Below are positions 8,129 through 16,344 of a stretch of 46,080 bases of DNA, one piece after another. The DNA is from Rhodoferax sp. (GTDB lineage: Bacteria > Pseudomonadota > Gammaproteobacteria > Burkholderiales > Burkholderiaceae_C). How positions within the stretch are numbered: position 1 is the first letter of the stretch; every line of letters starts with the position of its first letter. The translations under genes were made by a program, and so were the position numbers. Where the stretch lies: contig JAEUOX010000156.1 of NCBI GenBank assembly GCA_016790475.1, forward strand, positions 1 through 46,080. The letters are read 5' to 3'. The notes beneath the pieces are model-generated. The model had not been told where the DNA came from and made no database searches. It was given only the letters and a program-made list of their open reading frames with translations.

Positions 8129-8770
8129 ATGACACTGGAAGACATGATCACCGCGGTGCAGACCGAGCTGGGCATCCAGGTCGACGGCCGGGCCGGGCCG
8201 CAGACCTGGGAGGCGGTCTACCGCGCCATCGTGCTGCACCAGCGCCGCGCCCGCATCGCGGCAGCGGCAGCAACGCCGTCGGGCGCGGCGGACGGCGTTG
8301 GCATTGCACCGGACGACCCGCGCAGCGAGCAGGCCATCGCCAGCCTGCTTCCGGAGGTCCGACCGCTGGCCCGCGCGCTGGTGCACAAGGCGGCCGCCCA
8401 GGGCATCCAGATCCGCGTGCTCAGTGGCTTCAGAACCTATGAGGAGCAGGCGGCTCTTTATGCGCAGGGCCGCACGGCACCCGGGCCGCAGGTGACGAAA
8501 GCCCGGCCGGGCTACTCGAACCACAACTTCGGCATCGCGTTCGACGTGGGCGTTTTCGAGGGTGCGCGCTACCTGGGCGCGTCGCCGAAGTACAAGGCCG
8601 TCGGCGCGCTGGGGATGGACCTGGGCCTGGAATGGGGCGGCTCCTGGACCTCGCTGGTCGACGAGCCGCACTTCCAGCTGCGGCCGGCCTGGGCCGCCGG
8701 GCTGCCGGAGCGGCAGCTGCTGGCCGAGCTGCGCGCCCGCCGCGACGCCGAGACGCCGGTCTTCGCCTGA
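8129..8770 (+). CDS. M15-family peptidase (VanY/CwlK-like)
   Basis: The protein has 213 residues and two parts. Residues 1-45 resemble a short peptidoglycan-binding-like helix pair (ITAVQTELGIQVDGRAGPQTWEAV). Residues about 85-195 form the LD-/DD-carboxypeptidase fold. Zinc ligands are H132 and D139 in SNHNFGIAFD and H181 in DEPHFQ. GFRTYEEQAALYAQGR is the conserved substrate-side helix. The reaction would be cleavage of L-Ala-D-Glu or D-Ala-D-Ala bonds in peptidoglycan peptides. No signal peptide is visible, as in phage endolysins and cytoplasmic recycling enzymes, so export would need a holin or another route. No phage genes are seen nearby. Confidence 0.85.
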   Translation: MTLEDMITAVQTELGIQVDGRAGPQTWEAVYRAIVLHQRRARIAAAAATPSGAADGVGIAPDDPRSEQAIASLLPEVRPLARALVHKAAAQGIQIRVLSGFRTYEEQAALYAQGRTAPGPQVTKARPGYSNHNFGIAFDVGVFEGARYLGASPKYKAVGALGMDLGLEWGGSWTSLVDEPHFQLRPAWAAGLPERQLLAELRARRDAETPVFA

Positions 8771-8783
8771 GCCGCACCGCCCC

Positions 8784-10484
8784 TCAGACCGGCTCCATCA
8801 CCGCCATCACCGGGTACAGGCGCCAGCTGGGTTCGTGGTGGCGGCGGCCGTGCGCGAACAGGAAGTCCAGCACGGCCGTCTGGTCGGAGAGCCGTTCCGG
8901 ATGGGCCTGCTTCCAGGCGTCGAATGCGGCGCGCAGCTCCGGCTCCTGCTCCAGCATCTCGGCGGCGGTGTCCTCGAAGACATAGTCGGAGTAGCGCTCC
9001 TTCTGCTCCAGGATGCTGTTGAAGAAGCCCCAGCGGAACAGGCTGTCGTGGGCCTGCGGCTCCAGCGTCTCCACCACGTACCGGGCGCGGGCCTGGTCCA
9101 GCGGCACGAGCCAGTCGCCACGGCGCCCGACATGCTGGCGCGTCTCGCGCGTGAGCTCCACCCGGTCATGGAACAGGCGGCCCTCGTAGGCCTGCGGGCG
9201 CGACTGCACCGCGTCGATCCGGCAGGCCTGCACCGTGAACGGCCGGTCCGCGTCCAGCCGGTGCACCTGCAGTCCGTTCCAGCGCAGCCGGTCGATCACC
9301 TCTGGCCAGGCCTGCGGCACCAGGTAGGCCCGTGGCGCCGGCACCTGCAGCACCTCGGTGCAGCGCTCGTAGCACGGGATGTCGCGCTCCCAGGTCTGCG
9401 TGCGGTCATAGGCCAGCCGCTGGTAGTTGCCGATCCGGCTGGGGCGGTAGACCGCCTGGTAGCCACGAAAGCGCGTCATGACCGGGTTTTCCATGTCGAT
9501 CTGCCACTGGATCGGCCAGTGCCCGCGCCGCAGCGCCAGCGCGCGCGTCTCGCGGCGCAGCGCCTGGATGCGCCCCGCATGGGCCACCGTGAAGTCCAGC
9601 ACCGTCTCGACCAGTGCGCGCGTCGCCTCGTAGCGGTCCGCGAAGGGCTTGAGCATGTGCGACTCCGGCATGAAGCCGATCGTGTGGTGCAGGGCCGCGT
9701 AGCCGGTCGAGAAGCGCGGCACATCCAGCATGTGCGCGATGCCGTCGTCCGGGCTGTCCTTGATCGGGTGGACATAGGGGCTGGTCGGCCATCCGCGCCG
9801 CGCCATGTCGGCATACAGCGCAGGCACCATGGTTTCGCGCAGGAACGCGCCCAGCGTGCCACCCAGCTTGTCGGACTGGGTGTGGATCAGCGTCATCGTG
9901 TAGGGGTAGTCCGCGCCGTTCGAAGTGTGGGTGTCGACCATCACCTCCGGGTCCCACTCGGTGAAGAAGCGGTTGAAAGCCTGCGCGCTCAGGCTGTCGC
10001 ACTTGACGAAGTCCCGGTTCAGGTCCAGGTTGCGCCCATTGCCGCGGAAGCCGAAGGTCTCCGGCCCGACCTGGTTCACCCGCGAGCTGGCATTGCGGTT
10101 CAGGCAGCCATCCACGTTGTAGATCGGGATGAACAGGAAGACCGTGCTGCCGAGCGCGGCCAGGCGCTGCGGCTGGGTGCAGAAATCCCGCACCAGCGCC
10201 ATGCAGGTGTCGATGCCTTCCGGCTCGCCCGGATGGATGCCGTTGTTGTTGAAGAACACGCAGCGGCCCGCGGCCTGGATGCTCGCGCGGTCCAGCACGC
10301 CGTCGGCGCTGATAACACCGGCATGCAGCGGCACGCCGTTGTCGGACACGCCGATCCGGAAGAAGCGCAGCACCTGGGGGAAGTCGGTCGCCAGGCGTTC
10401 GTACCAGGCGATGCATTCGGCCCAGGTCGTGGTCTGGTTGCGGTTGCCGCGTTCGTAGGGTGTCACATAGTGGGTGGGGTTCAT
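8784..10484 (-). CDS. M14-family zinc carboxypeptidase
   Basis: The product has 566 residues. The M14 zinc site is HxxE (H84, E87 in GIHPGEPEG) with the third ligand H186 in MVDTHTSNG. RNLDLNRDF at about 151-159 is the Arg-Asn substrate-carboxylate pocket of this family. The rest (from about 300) is a long extra domain present in the large bacterial M14 proteins. I see no signal peptide, so it would act in the cytoplasm on imported peptides. Its ATG overlaps the stop of the ABC ATPase gene (ATGA), so it is translationally coupled to a peptide-type importer subunit. That supports a role in peptide use after uptake. Confidence 0.85.
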   Translation of the reverse strand: MNPTHYVTPYERGNRNQTTTWAECIAWYERLATDFPQVLRFFRIGVSDNGVPLHAGVISADGVLDRASIQAAGRCVFFNNNGIHPGEPEGIDTCMALVRDFCTQPQRLAALGSTVFLFIPIYNVDGCLNRNASSRVNQVGPETFGFRGNGRNLDLNRDFVKCDSLSAQAFNRFFTEWDPEVMVDTHTSNGADYPYTMTLIHTQSDKLGGTLGAFLRETMVPALYADMARRGWPTSPYVHPIKDSPDDGIAHMLDVPRFSTGYAALHHTIGFMPESHMLKPFADRYEATRALVETVLDFTVAHAGRIQALRRETRALALRRGHWPIQWQIDMENPVMTRFRGYQAVYRPSRIGNYQRLAYDRTQTWERDIPCYERCTEVLQVPAPRAYLVPQAWPEVIDRLRWNGLQVHRLDADRPFTVQACRIDAVQSRPQAYEGRLFHDRVELTRETRQHVGRRGDWLVPLDQARARYVVETLEPQAHDSLFRWGFFNSILEQKERYSDYVFEDTAAEMLEQEPELRAAFDAWKQAHPERLSDQTAVLDFLFAHGRRHHEPSWRLYPVMAVMEPV

Positions 10485-11290
10485 GGTGTCTCCAGCCCCA
10501 CCGGCGCAGCGTGGTGGGGAAAGCAGTTGGCAAGCAGTTCACGGGTGTAAGGATGCGCGACATCGCCCGACGTGATGCGGGCGGCCGGCAGCGTCTCGAC
10601 GATCGCCCCCTGCTGCATGACCGCGACGCGCTCGCACATGTGCGCGATCACGCCGAGGTCATGGCTGACGAACAGGAAGGTGGTGCCGAGGTCCCGGCGC
10701 ACGTCCATCAGCAGGTTCAGCACCTCGGCCTGGATCGACGCATCCAGCGAAGATGTGGGCTCGTCCAGCAGCAGGATCTGCGGCTCCAGCACCAGTGCCC
10801 GGGCGATCGCGACGCGCTGGCGCTGCCCGCCGCTGAGCTGGTGCGGGAACCGGAACCGGAAGCTGCGGCCCAGGCCGACGCGGTCCAGCGCCGCGAGCAC
10901 GCGCTGCTCGATGCGGTCGAACCCATGCACATGCATCGCCTCGGACAGGCTGCGGTCGATCGTGTGGCGCGGATGCAGCGAGCCGAACGGGTCCTGGAAG
11001 ATCATCTGAACCTGCAGCCGGTAGGCGGCGGGCGGCTTCTCCCGCGCCGAGCGGGCCTGGCCGAGCACCGCGACTTCGCCGCGCCAGTCACCATCCAGGC
11101 CAGCGAGCATGCGCAGGATCGTCGACTTGCCGCAGCCGGAACCACCGACCAGCCCGAAGGTCTCGCCACGGTAGACCTGAAACGACACGTCCCGCACCGC
11201 ATGGTTGCGGCGGGCGCCCTGTCCGTAGAACACGTCCACGTGGTGGCAGTGCAGCGCTACTTCACGGGGGTCTTCTTCGTTCGGCTTCAT
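10481..11290 (-). CDS. Oligopeptide-type ABC transporter ATP-binding protein (DppF-like)
   Basis: This ABC ATPase (269 residues) has Walker A GGSGCGKST (49-57), the signature LSGGQRQRVAIARAL, Walker B ILLLDEPTSSLDAS and the switch histidine in LFVSHDLG. The subgroup is the peptide/nickel DppF/OppF type, which normally works with a second ATPase (DppD), two permeases and a binding protein. None of those is in the window. The gene is coupled to the M14 peptidase downstream. Its start codon touches the repeat composite that begins at 11,291, so the place where the upstream transporter genes would be expected is occupied by repeats. It may be orphaned or may pair with subunits encoded elsewhere. 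Confidence 0.88.
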   Translation of the reverse strand: MKPNEEDPREVALHCHHVDVFYGQGARRNHAVRDVSFQVYRGETFGLVGGSGCGKSTILRMLAGLDGDWRGEVAVLGQARSAREKPPAAYRLQVQMIFQDPFGSLHPRHTIDRSLSEAMHVHGFDRIEQRVLAALDRVGLGRSFRFRFPHQLSGGQRQRVAIARALVLEPQILLLDEPTSSLDASIQAEVLNLLMDVRRDLGTTFLFVSHDLGVIAHMCERVAVMQQGAIVETLPAARITSGDVAHPYTRELLANCFPHHAAPVGLETP

Positions 11291-12174
11291 CGTGCTGCGG
11301 TTGGTTTGCTGTCGTTGCCGGGACTACCTTGGCGTTGGCTTGGGCCTTGGATTTCGTGGCCGGGACTACCCTGGCGTTGGCGCGCGTCGCGGCAGGCGCA
11401 ACCCGGTGGGGGCTCATAGGCGGCTTGGTCGGGCGCTGAACGCGCCGACAACCTGCGGTGCTCGCGGCCGGGGCGCATCGCCAAACTCGCTGCGCGCCCG
11501 TTGGGCGCTCCGCTCAAACAGTGGCGATGAGAATGTTTACGAAGTGCGCTGCGCGCACCGCCCCAGCCGCTGCGCTCCTCGGCAAGCCGCCAAATCGCCC
11601 CCACCGGGCTGCGCCTGCCGCCACGCTCTGTTGTGGCGAGGGGGCGTCCTGACCTTCGGCGCGCCAGCCGGGCCGCTTTGCAGAAGCCTGGGCGCAACGC
11701 CTGCTGCTGCGAATCGCTGCCGAAATGGCGCACCGCGCTCAACTCTCCGCGAACCAGAAGCTCGTCGCCCAAAGCGTGTGGGGGCCCGGTGCGGCGCGCC
11801 TGTGGGGCGCCGAGGCGCGCAGGGCTTGCGGCCCAGCGCGAAGCGCGTTCGTCATCTGATTCATCGCGCTTGTCTGAGCGCAGCGCCCGCAGGGCGCGTA
11901 GCGAGTTGCGCGATGGGGCCGCAAGCCCGAGCACCGACGGGAAGTCGGCGCGTTCAGCGCCGACCGCCCCACCGAAGCGCCGCACCGGGCCCCCACACGC
12001 CTTGGGCGACGCAACAGCAAACCCACACGCCGAGCGGCGACGCAACAGCAAGCCAACACGCCGAGTGGCGGCGCAACAGCAAGGCAACGCGCCGAATAGC
12101 GACGCAACAGCGAACGAACATGCAAGCCAATGCCACAATGGCACGAATTCCCCGGCGTCTGCGAAGGAGACAGT
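11291..12174. repeat. Composite of nested inverted and tandem repeats (gene-free)
   Basis: No supported gene lies here; the frames that stay open are chance products of high GC. The stretch is made of modules. (1) Two direct copies of a roughly 23-base unit start near 11,317 and 11,359. (2) Module B, 11,390-11,429, recurs inverted at 11,581-11,620. (3) Module A, about 11,427-11,548, recurs inverted at about 11,843-11,965, with a 17-base exact core. (4) A 34-base arm at 11,764-11,797 recurs inverted at 11,977-12,010 with one mismatch. (5) Three to four tandem units of about 33 bases fill 12,005-12,123. Similar unexplained modules occur between genes in other Burkholderiales. No transposase is encoded. 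Confidence 0.8.
11764..12010. repeat. Long inverted repeat, 34-base arms
   Basis: The arm at 11,764-11,797 and the arm at 11,977-12,010 are reverse complements over 34 bases with a single difference. The 179 bases between them contain the inverted copy of module A (11,843-11,965). As RNA or single-stranded DNA the whole segment could fold into one long stem with internal loops. The arms are rich in G and C and hold no recognisable transposon end or target-site duplication. Confidence 0.85.
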
Positions 12175-13851
12175 GTGGCACTCTCGGACATCGACATCGC
12201 GCAGGCTGCGACGCTGCAGCCGATCCTGCAACTGGCGCAGGACCGCCTCCGGATTCCACTCGATGCGCTGGAGCCCTACGGGCGCTACAAGGCCAAGATG
12301 GATCTGAACTGGCTGAACGGCCAGACCGGGCCGGATGGTCGGCTGGTGCTGGTCACCGCGATCAGCCCGACGCCGGCCGGGGAGGGCAAGACCACCACCA
12401 CCGTCGGCCTGGGCGATGCACTGAACCGCATCGGCAAGCGGGCCATCATTGCGCTGCGCGAACCCTCCCTCGGCCCGGTGTTCGGCATGAAGGGCGGTGC
12501 TGCCGGCGGCGGTTATGCGCAGGTAGTCCCGATGGAGGACATCAACCTGCACTTCACCGGCGACTTCAGTGCCATCGCGCTGGCCCACAACCTGCTGGCC
12601 GCCCTGGTCGACAACCATATCCACCACGGCAATGCGCTGGGCCTGGACACGCGGCGCATCGTCTGGCGCCGGGTCATGGACATGAACGACCGGGCGCTGC
12701 GCTCGATGGTGGTCGGGCTCGGCGGGCCGGGCAATGGCGTGGCGCGGGAGGATGGCTTCGACATCGTCGTGGCGTCCGAGGTCATGGCGATCTTCTGCCT
12801 GGCGACATCCCGGCAGGACCTGAAGCAGCGGCTGGGCAACATCGTGGTCGGCTACACCCGCGACCGGGCGCCGGTGCGGGCGCGGGACCTGAACGCGCAG
12901 GGGGCGATGGCGGCGCTGCTGAAGGATGCGATCAAGCCCAACCTGGTGCAGACACTCGAGAACAACCCGGCCATCATCCATGGCGGTCCGTTCGCCAACA
13001 TTGCGCATGGCTGCAACACCGTGACGGCCACGCGCGCGGCGCTGAAGCTGGCGGACTATGTCGTGACCGAGGCCGGCTTCGGCGCCGACCTGGGGGCAGA
13101 GAAGTTCATCGACATCAAGTGCCGCAAGTCCGGCCTGCGGCCGGATTGCGCGGTGGTCGTCGCCACGGTGCGGGCGCTGAAGCACCATGGCGGCGTCGAT
13201 GCCAAGGCTTTGAACCAGCCGGATCCTGCGGCGCTGGAGCGGGGCTTGCCCAATCTGGAGCGGCATGTCCACAACATCCGCGAGCACTATGGCCTGCCCT
13301 GTGTCGTGTCGATCAACCACTTCACGTCCGACAGCCCGGAAGAGATCGACCTGCTGCGCAGCCACATGGACCGCCGGGGTGTGCCGGTGGTGCTGGCCCG
13401 TCACTGGGCCGAGGGATCCGCCGGTGCCGAGGAGCTGGCCCGCGCGGTGGTGCAGTTGGTCGAATCCGGGACGGCGCAGATGCGCTATGTGTATCCCGAC
13501 GAACAGACCCTGTGGGAGAAAATGCGCACCATTGCGACCCGGATCTACGGCGCGGCCGATATCGACGCATCGTCCGCGGTGCGCGCGCGCATCGAGCAGT
13601 TGCAGCAGGAAGGCTACGGGCACTACCCGGTCTGTGTCGCGAAGACGCAATATTCCTTCTCGACCGACCCGAAGCTGCGTGCCGCCCCCAGCGGCCATGT
13701 GGTGCAGGTCCGCGAGGTGCGGCTGGCCGCCGGTGCGGAGTTCGTCGTCATGGTCTGCGGGGACATCATGACGATGCCCGGCCTGCCGCGCGAGCCGGCC
13801 TCGTCGCGCATCGACATCGATGACGACGGGCGGATCTCCGGCTTGTTCTAG
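12175..13851 (+). CDS. fhs: Formate--tetrahydrofolate ligase
   Basis: The enzyme (558 residues, the usual length) makes 10-formyl-THF from formate, THF and ATP and feeds one-carbon metabolism. The P-loop [10 protein letters not shown] is at residues 66-75. Family blocks [51 protein letters not shown] and KTQYSFS are all present. The start is GTG at 12,175: AAGGAGA ends four bases upstream, and the frame upstream runs into the repeat region. It is transcribed away from the repeats, so any promoter lies in or next to them. It converges with the sulfurtransferase gene, with eight bases between the ends. Confidence 0.95.
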   Translation: MALSDIDIAQAATLQPILQLAQDRLRIPLDALEPYGRYKAKMDLNWLNGQTGPDGRLVLVTAISPTPAGEGKTTTTVGLGDALNRIGKRAIIALREPSLGPVFGMKGGAAGGGYAQVVPMEDINLHFTGDFSAIALAHNLLAALVDNHIHHGNALGLDTRRIVWRRVMDMNDRALRSMVVGLGGPGNGVAREDGFDIVVASEVMAIFCLATSRQDLKQRLGNIVVGYTRDRAPVRARDLNAQGAMAALLKDAIKPNLVQTLENNPAIIHGGPFANIAHGCNTVTATRAALKLADYVVTEAGFGADLGAEKFIDIKCRKSGLRPDCAVVVATVRALKHHGGVDAKALNQPDPAALERGLPNLERHVHNIREHYGLPCVVSINHFTSDSPEEIDLLRSHMDRRGVPVVLARHWAEGSAGAEELARAVVQLVESGTAQMRYVYPDEQTLWEKMRTIATRIYGAADIDASSAVRARIEQLQQEGYGHYPVCVAKTQYSFSTDPKLRAAPSGHVVQVREVRLAAGAEFVVMVCGDIMTMPGLPREPASSRIDIDDDGRISGLF

Positions 13852-13859
13852 CGAACTGG

Positions 13860-14720
13860 CTAGCCCTGGGCGCAGGGGCGTGCAGCATCGCTGCACCATT
13901 CGCTCCAGCTGCCGGCATACAGCGCCTGGCGGCCCAGCCCGGCAACCTCCATCGCCAGGATGTTGGGTACGGCGCTGACGCCACTGCCGCAGTGGTGCAC
14001 GACGGTGTCCGGGGCCCGGCCGGCCAGCAGCCCCATGAATTCCTGGCGCAGCGTCTCGGCCGGCTTGAACCGGCCGTCCGCCCCGATGTTGTCCGCGAAG
14101 GGACGGTTCAGCGCCCCCGGGATATGCCCGGCCACCGGATCGAGCGGCTCGACCTCGCCACGGAAGCGCGGGCCCCCGCGGGCGTCGACGATGGTCTGCA
14201 CCGGTCGGCCGAGGTCCTGCAGGACCTGGTCGGTGACGACGAGCCGGGCCCGCTCATCACCCAGCCGGAAGACCTCCGCCGGGTGGCTGGTGCCGTGGCC
14301 GCCGGTGACGACGCCGCCCGCCGCGTACCAGGCCTCCAGGCCGCCGTTCAGCAGCGCGGCGCGCTCATGGCCCACCCACTTGAGCATCCACCACAGGCGG
14401 CCACAATAGTTCGCGCCCTGCCGGTCATAGACCACCGCCTGCATGCCGTTCGAGAAGCCGATGTCGCCCAGCCAGCGGGCGAAGTCCTCGCGCGTGGGCA
14501 GCGGGTGGCGGCCGCCGCTGGCGCGCGGCGCCCCAGGGCGTGCCGTCAGGTGCTGGTCCAGGTCGGCCCGCACGGCCCCCGGGATGTGGGCCTCCGCATA
14601 CTGCTGGTCGCCGGCGCCGGGCTTCATCAGGTCGAAGCTGCAGTCGAACACCATCAGCGGGGCGCCGCTGCCCATCAGGGCCTGGAGCTGCTCGGCGGTG
14701 ATCAGGGTGTTGTAGTTCAT
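13860..14720 (-). CDS. sseA: 3-mercaptopyruvate-type sulfurtransferase (tandem rhodanese)
   Basis: The product (286 residues) has two rhodanese domains, about 1-135 and 150-286. The catalytic cysteine is C244 in HHCGSGVSA. The CGSGV loop is the type seen in 3-mercaptopyruvate sulfurtransferases, whereas thiosulfate-specific rhodaneses usually have a CRKGV loop. The enzyme moves sulfane sulfur from 3-mercaptopyruvate to an acceptor such as thioredoxin or cyanide. I take the ATG at 14,720, which overlaps the stop of the Rieske gene by four bases; longer readings run back into that gene. Coupled translation with a Rieske oxygenase suggests a shared, undefined task. Confidence 0.88.
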   Translation of the reverse strand: MNYNTLITAEQLQALMGSGAPLMVFDCSFDLMKPGAGDQQYAEAHIPGAVRADLDQHLTARPGAPRASGGRHPLPTREDFARWLGDIGFSNGMQAVVYDRQGANYCGRLWWMLKWVGHERAALLNGGLEAWYAAGGVVTGGHGTSHPAEVFRLGDERARLVVTDQVLQDLGRPVQTIVDARGGPRFRGEVEPLDPVAGHIPGALNRPFADNIGADGRFKPAETLRQEFMGLLAGRAPDTVVHHCGSGVSAVPNILAMEVAGLGRQALYAGSWSEWCSDAARPCAQG

Positions 14721-15883
14721 GGCTGGGACTCCGGGGCATCGGGGGCATCCGGGCCCATGGCCTGGCGGTACCACTCGTGGAAATGCTGCATGCCGTCTTC
14801 CATCGGGCTCTGGTAGGGGCCGGTGGCGTTGTCGCCGCGGCGCATCAGGGCCTCCCGGCCAGCGTCCATGCGCAGCGCGATCTCGTCGTCCTCGACGCAG
14901 GTCTCCATGTAGGCGGCCTGCTGGGCCTCGACGAACTCGCGCTCGAACGCGGCGATTTCCTCGGGGTAGTAGAACTCCACGACGTTCAGCGTCTTCCTCG
15001 GTCCCATCGGGTGCAGCGTGGAGACGGTCAGCACGTGCGGATACCACTCGATCATGATGTGCGGGTAGTAGGTGAGCCAGATCGCGCCGTACTTCGGCGG
15101 CTGGCCGTCGCGGTAGCCCAGCAGGGCCTTCTGCCAGCGCTCATAGACCGGGCTGCCGGCACGCCCGAGGCGGCTGGCGATGCCAACGGTCTGCACCGAG
15201 TAGTGCGGCCCGAACTCCCAGCGCAGGTCCTCGCAGGTCACGAAGCCGCCCAGGCCGGGGTGGAAGGGGCCGACGTGGTAGTCCTCCAGGTAGACCTCGA
15301 TGAAGGTTTTCCAGTTGTAGTCGCACTCGTGCATCTCGACGTGGTCCAGCACATGCCCGGAGAAGTCCAGATCCCGCAGAGGGCCGAGGCCCTGCAGGTC
15401 TGCTGCCACGGAGCGACCGCCCGCTTCGAATATCAGACCGTTCCATTGCTGCAGCGGGTAGTTGTCCAGGTTCAGGCAGGGGTCCTGCGCGAAGTGCGGC
15501 GCGCCCAGCAGCGTGCCGGCCGGCGCGGCGCGCCCGCCGCTGTAGGTCCAGCGGTGCAGCGGGCAGACCAGGTTGCCTGCGGCGCTGCCGGGCTGGCTGG
15601 TCTGCAGGTTGCCCCGCCCCTTGAGCATCACCGCCTGGCGGTGGCGGCAGACATTGGAGATGAGCTCCACTCCATGGGGGGTACGCACCAGGGCCCGCCC
15701 GCCGCGCTCCTGGGGCAGCACATGGTAGTCGCCGACTTCCGGTACCGACAAGGCGTGCCCCACATAGCGGGGCCCGGGCTGAAAGATGCGGGCCTGCTCG
15801 CGCTGGTAGAGCGCTGCGTCGAAATAGCTGGATACCGGGAGTTGGCTGTGCGCCTGCTGCAGTCGAAGACTTAAATCAGACAT
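14717..15883 (-). CDS. Rieske non-haem iron oxygenase, alpha subunit type
   Basis: The protein (388 residues) carries an N-terminal Rieske [2Fe-2S] domain with C79-x-H81 (NVCRHRQ) and C107-x2-H110 (CPLHRW). The catalytic domain has mononuclear-iron ligands H203 and H208 in EDYHVGPFHPG, preceded by the bridging region NWKTFIEVYLED. Such enzymes hydroxylate or demethylate aromatic or quaternary-amine substrates using a reductase. No reductase, beta subunit or ferredoxin is adjacent. It is the first gene of a two-gene unit with sseA. This Rieske gene next to xseB-ispA-dxs is an arrangement I associate with several Burkholderiales; the substrate is not known to me. An intrinsic terminator lies in its leader (15,918-15,954). 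Confidence 0.88.
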   Translation of the reverse strand: MSDLSLRLQQAHSQLPVSSYFDAALYQREQARIFQPGPRYVGHALSVPEVGDYHVLPQERGGRALVRTPHGVELISNVCRHRQAVMLKGRGNLQTSQPGSAAGNLVCPLHRWTYSGGRAAPAGTLLGAPHFAQDPCLNLDNYPLQQWNGLIFEAGGRSVAADLQGLGPLRDLDFSGHVLDHVEMHECDYNWKTFIEVYLEDYHVGPFHPGLGGFVTCEDLRWEFGPHYSVQTVGIASRLGRAGSPVYERWQKALLGYRDGQPPKYGAIWLTYYPHIMIEWYPHVLTVSTLHPMGPRKTLNVVEFYYPEEIAAFEREFVEAQQAAYMETCVEDDEIALRMDAGREALMRRGDNATGPYQSPMEDGMQHFHEWYRQAMGPDAPDAPESQP

Positions 15884-15917
15884 GGGTGACCTGACCTAAA
15901 GACTCCCCACAGGGAGA

Positions 15918-15954
15918 AAAAACCCGCGCACCCCATCCGAGGGTTCGCGGGCGT
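15918..15954 (-). terminator. Rho-independent terminator in the leader of the Rieske gene
   Basis: Read on the minus strand, a G/C-rich stem (arms CCCGCG and CGCGGG with further pairing inside) is followed directly by six T residues. On the plus strand there is no T run after the stem. It ends about 35 bases before the Rieske start codon, and no minus-strand gene ends upstream of it. It may therefore act as an attenuator for the Rieske-sseA unit, or be left over from a lost upstream gene. A second weak hairpin (CTCC/GGAG) follows at about 15,902-15,916. Confidence 0.7.
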
Positions 15955-16101
15955 TGGAGATCCGGCAGGGCCGGCGGGCAAGCGCGGGATTGTACCTGCG
16001 CCCCGTGGGGGCACGGCCCGCGGGTGCGGGGCCGCCGGGACGGGGTGGCCCAGCGCGCAGGTCAGGCCCTAGAATGGCCGCTTCGACCGTCTCCCGACCC
16101 C

Positions 16102-16344
16102 ATGACCCAGGCCACCCGCACGCCCCCAGCCGACGCCATGCCCCCCACCTACGAGGCTGCGCTGCAGGAGCTGGAGCAGCTGGTGTCGCGCCTGGAGTCT
16201 GGTGACATGCCCCTGGAGGAGCTGATGGGGGGGTACCAGCGGGGTGCCACCCTGCTGCAGTTCTGCCGCGACAAGCTGGCGGCTGTCGAACAGCAGATCA
16301 AGGTCGTCGAGGCCGGACAGCTCAAGCCCTGGGTGGCCCCATGA
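16102..16344 (+). CDS. xseB: Exodeoxyribonuclease VII small subunit
   Basis: The 80-residue product is the small subunit of exonuclease VII, which degrades single-stranded DNA with XseA. The helical hairpin [19 protein letters not shown] followed by [13 protein letters not shown] and [12 protein letters not shown] is the family signature. The ATG at 16,102 gives a normal length with a short polar tail before the fold; an internal ATG at 16,138 is possible. The stop overlaps the ispA start (ATGATG), as is typical for the xseB-ispA-dxs operon in betaproteobacteria. Confidence 0.92.
   Translation: MTQATRTPPADAMPPTYEAALQELEQLVSRLESGDMPLEELMGGYQRGATLLQFCRDKLAAVEQQIKVVEAGQLKPWVAP

Noticed and set aside
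8129-8770. Prophage lysis module
   Set aside because: The M15 peptidase resembles endolysins, but no holin, spanin or structural phage genes flank it.
12001-12123. CRISPR array
   Set aside because: The units follow each other directly with no unique spacers, and no cas genes are nearby. It is a degenerate tandem repeat.
11287-13899. Open minus-strand frame of 870 codons across the repeat composite and fhs
   Set aside because: It runs antisense to a textbook formate-THF ligase and through repeats. There is no domain, and it opens only because stop codons are rare in high-GC DNA.
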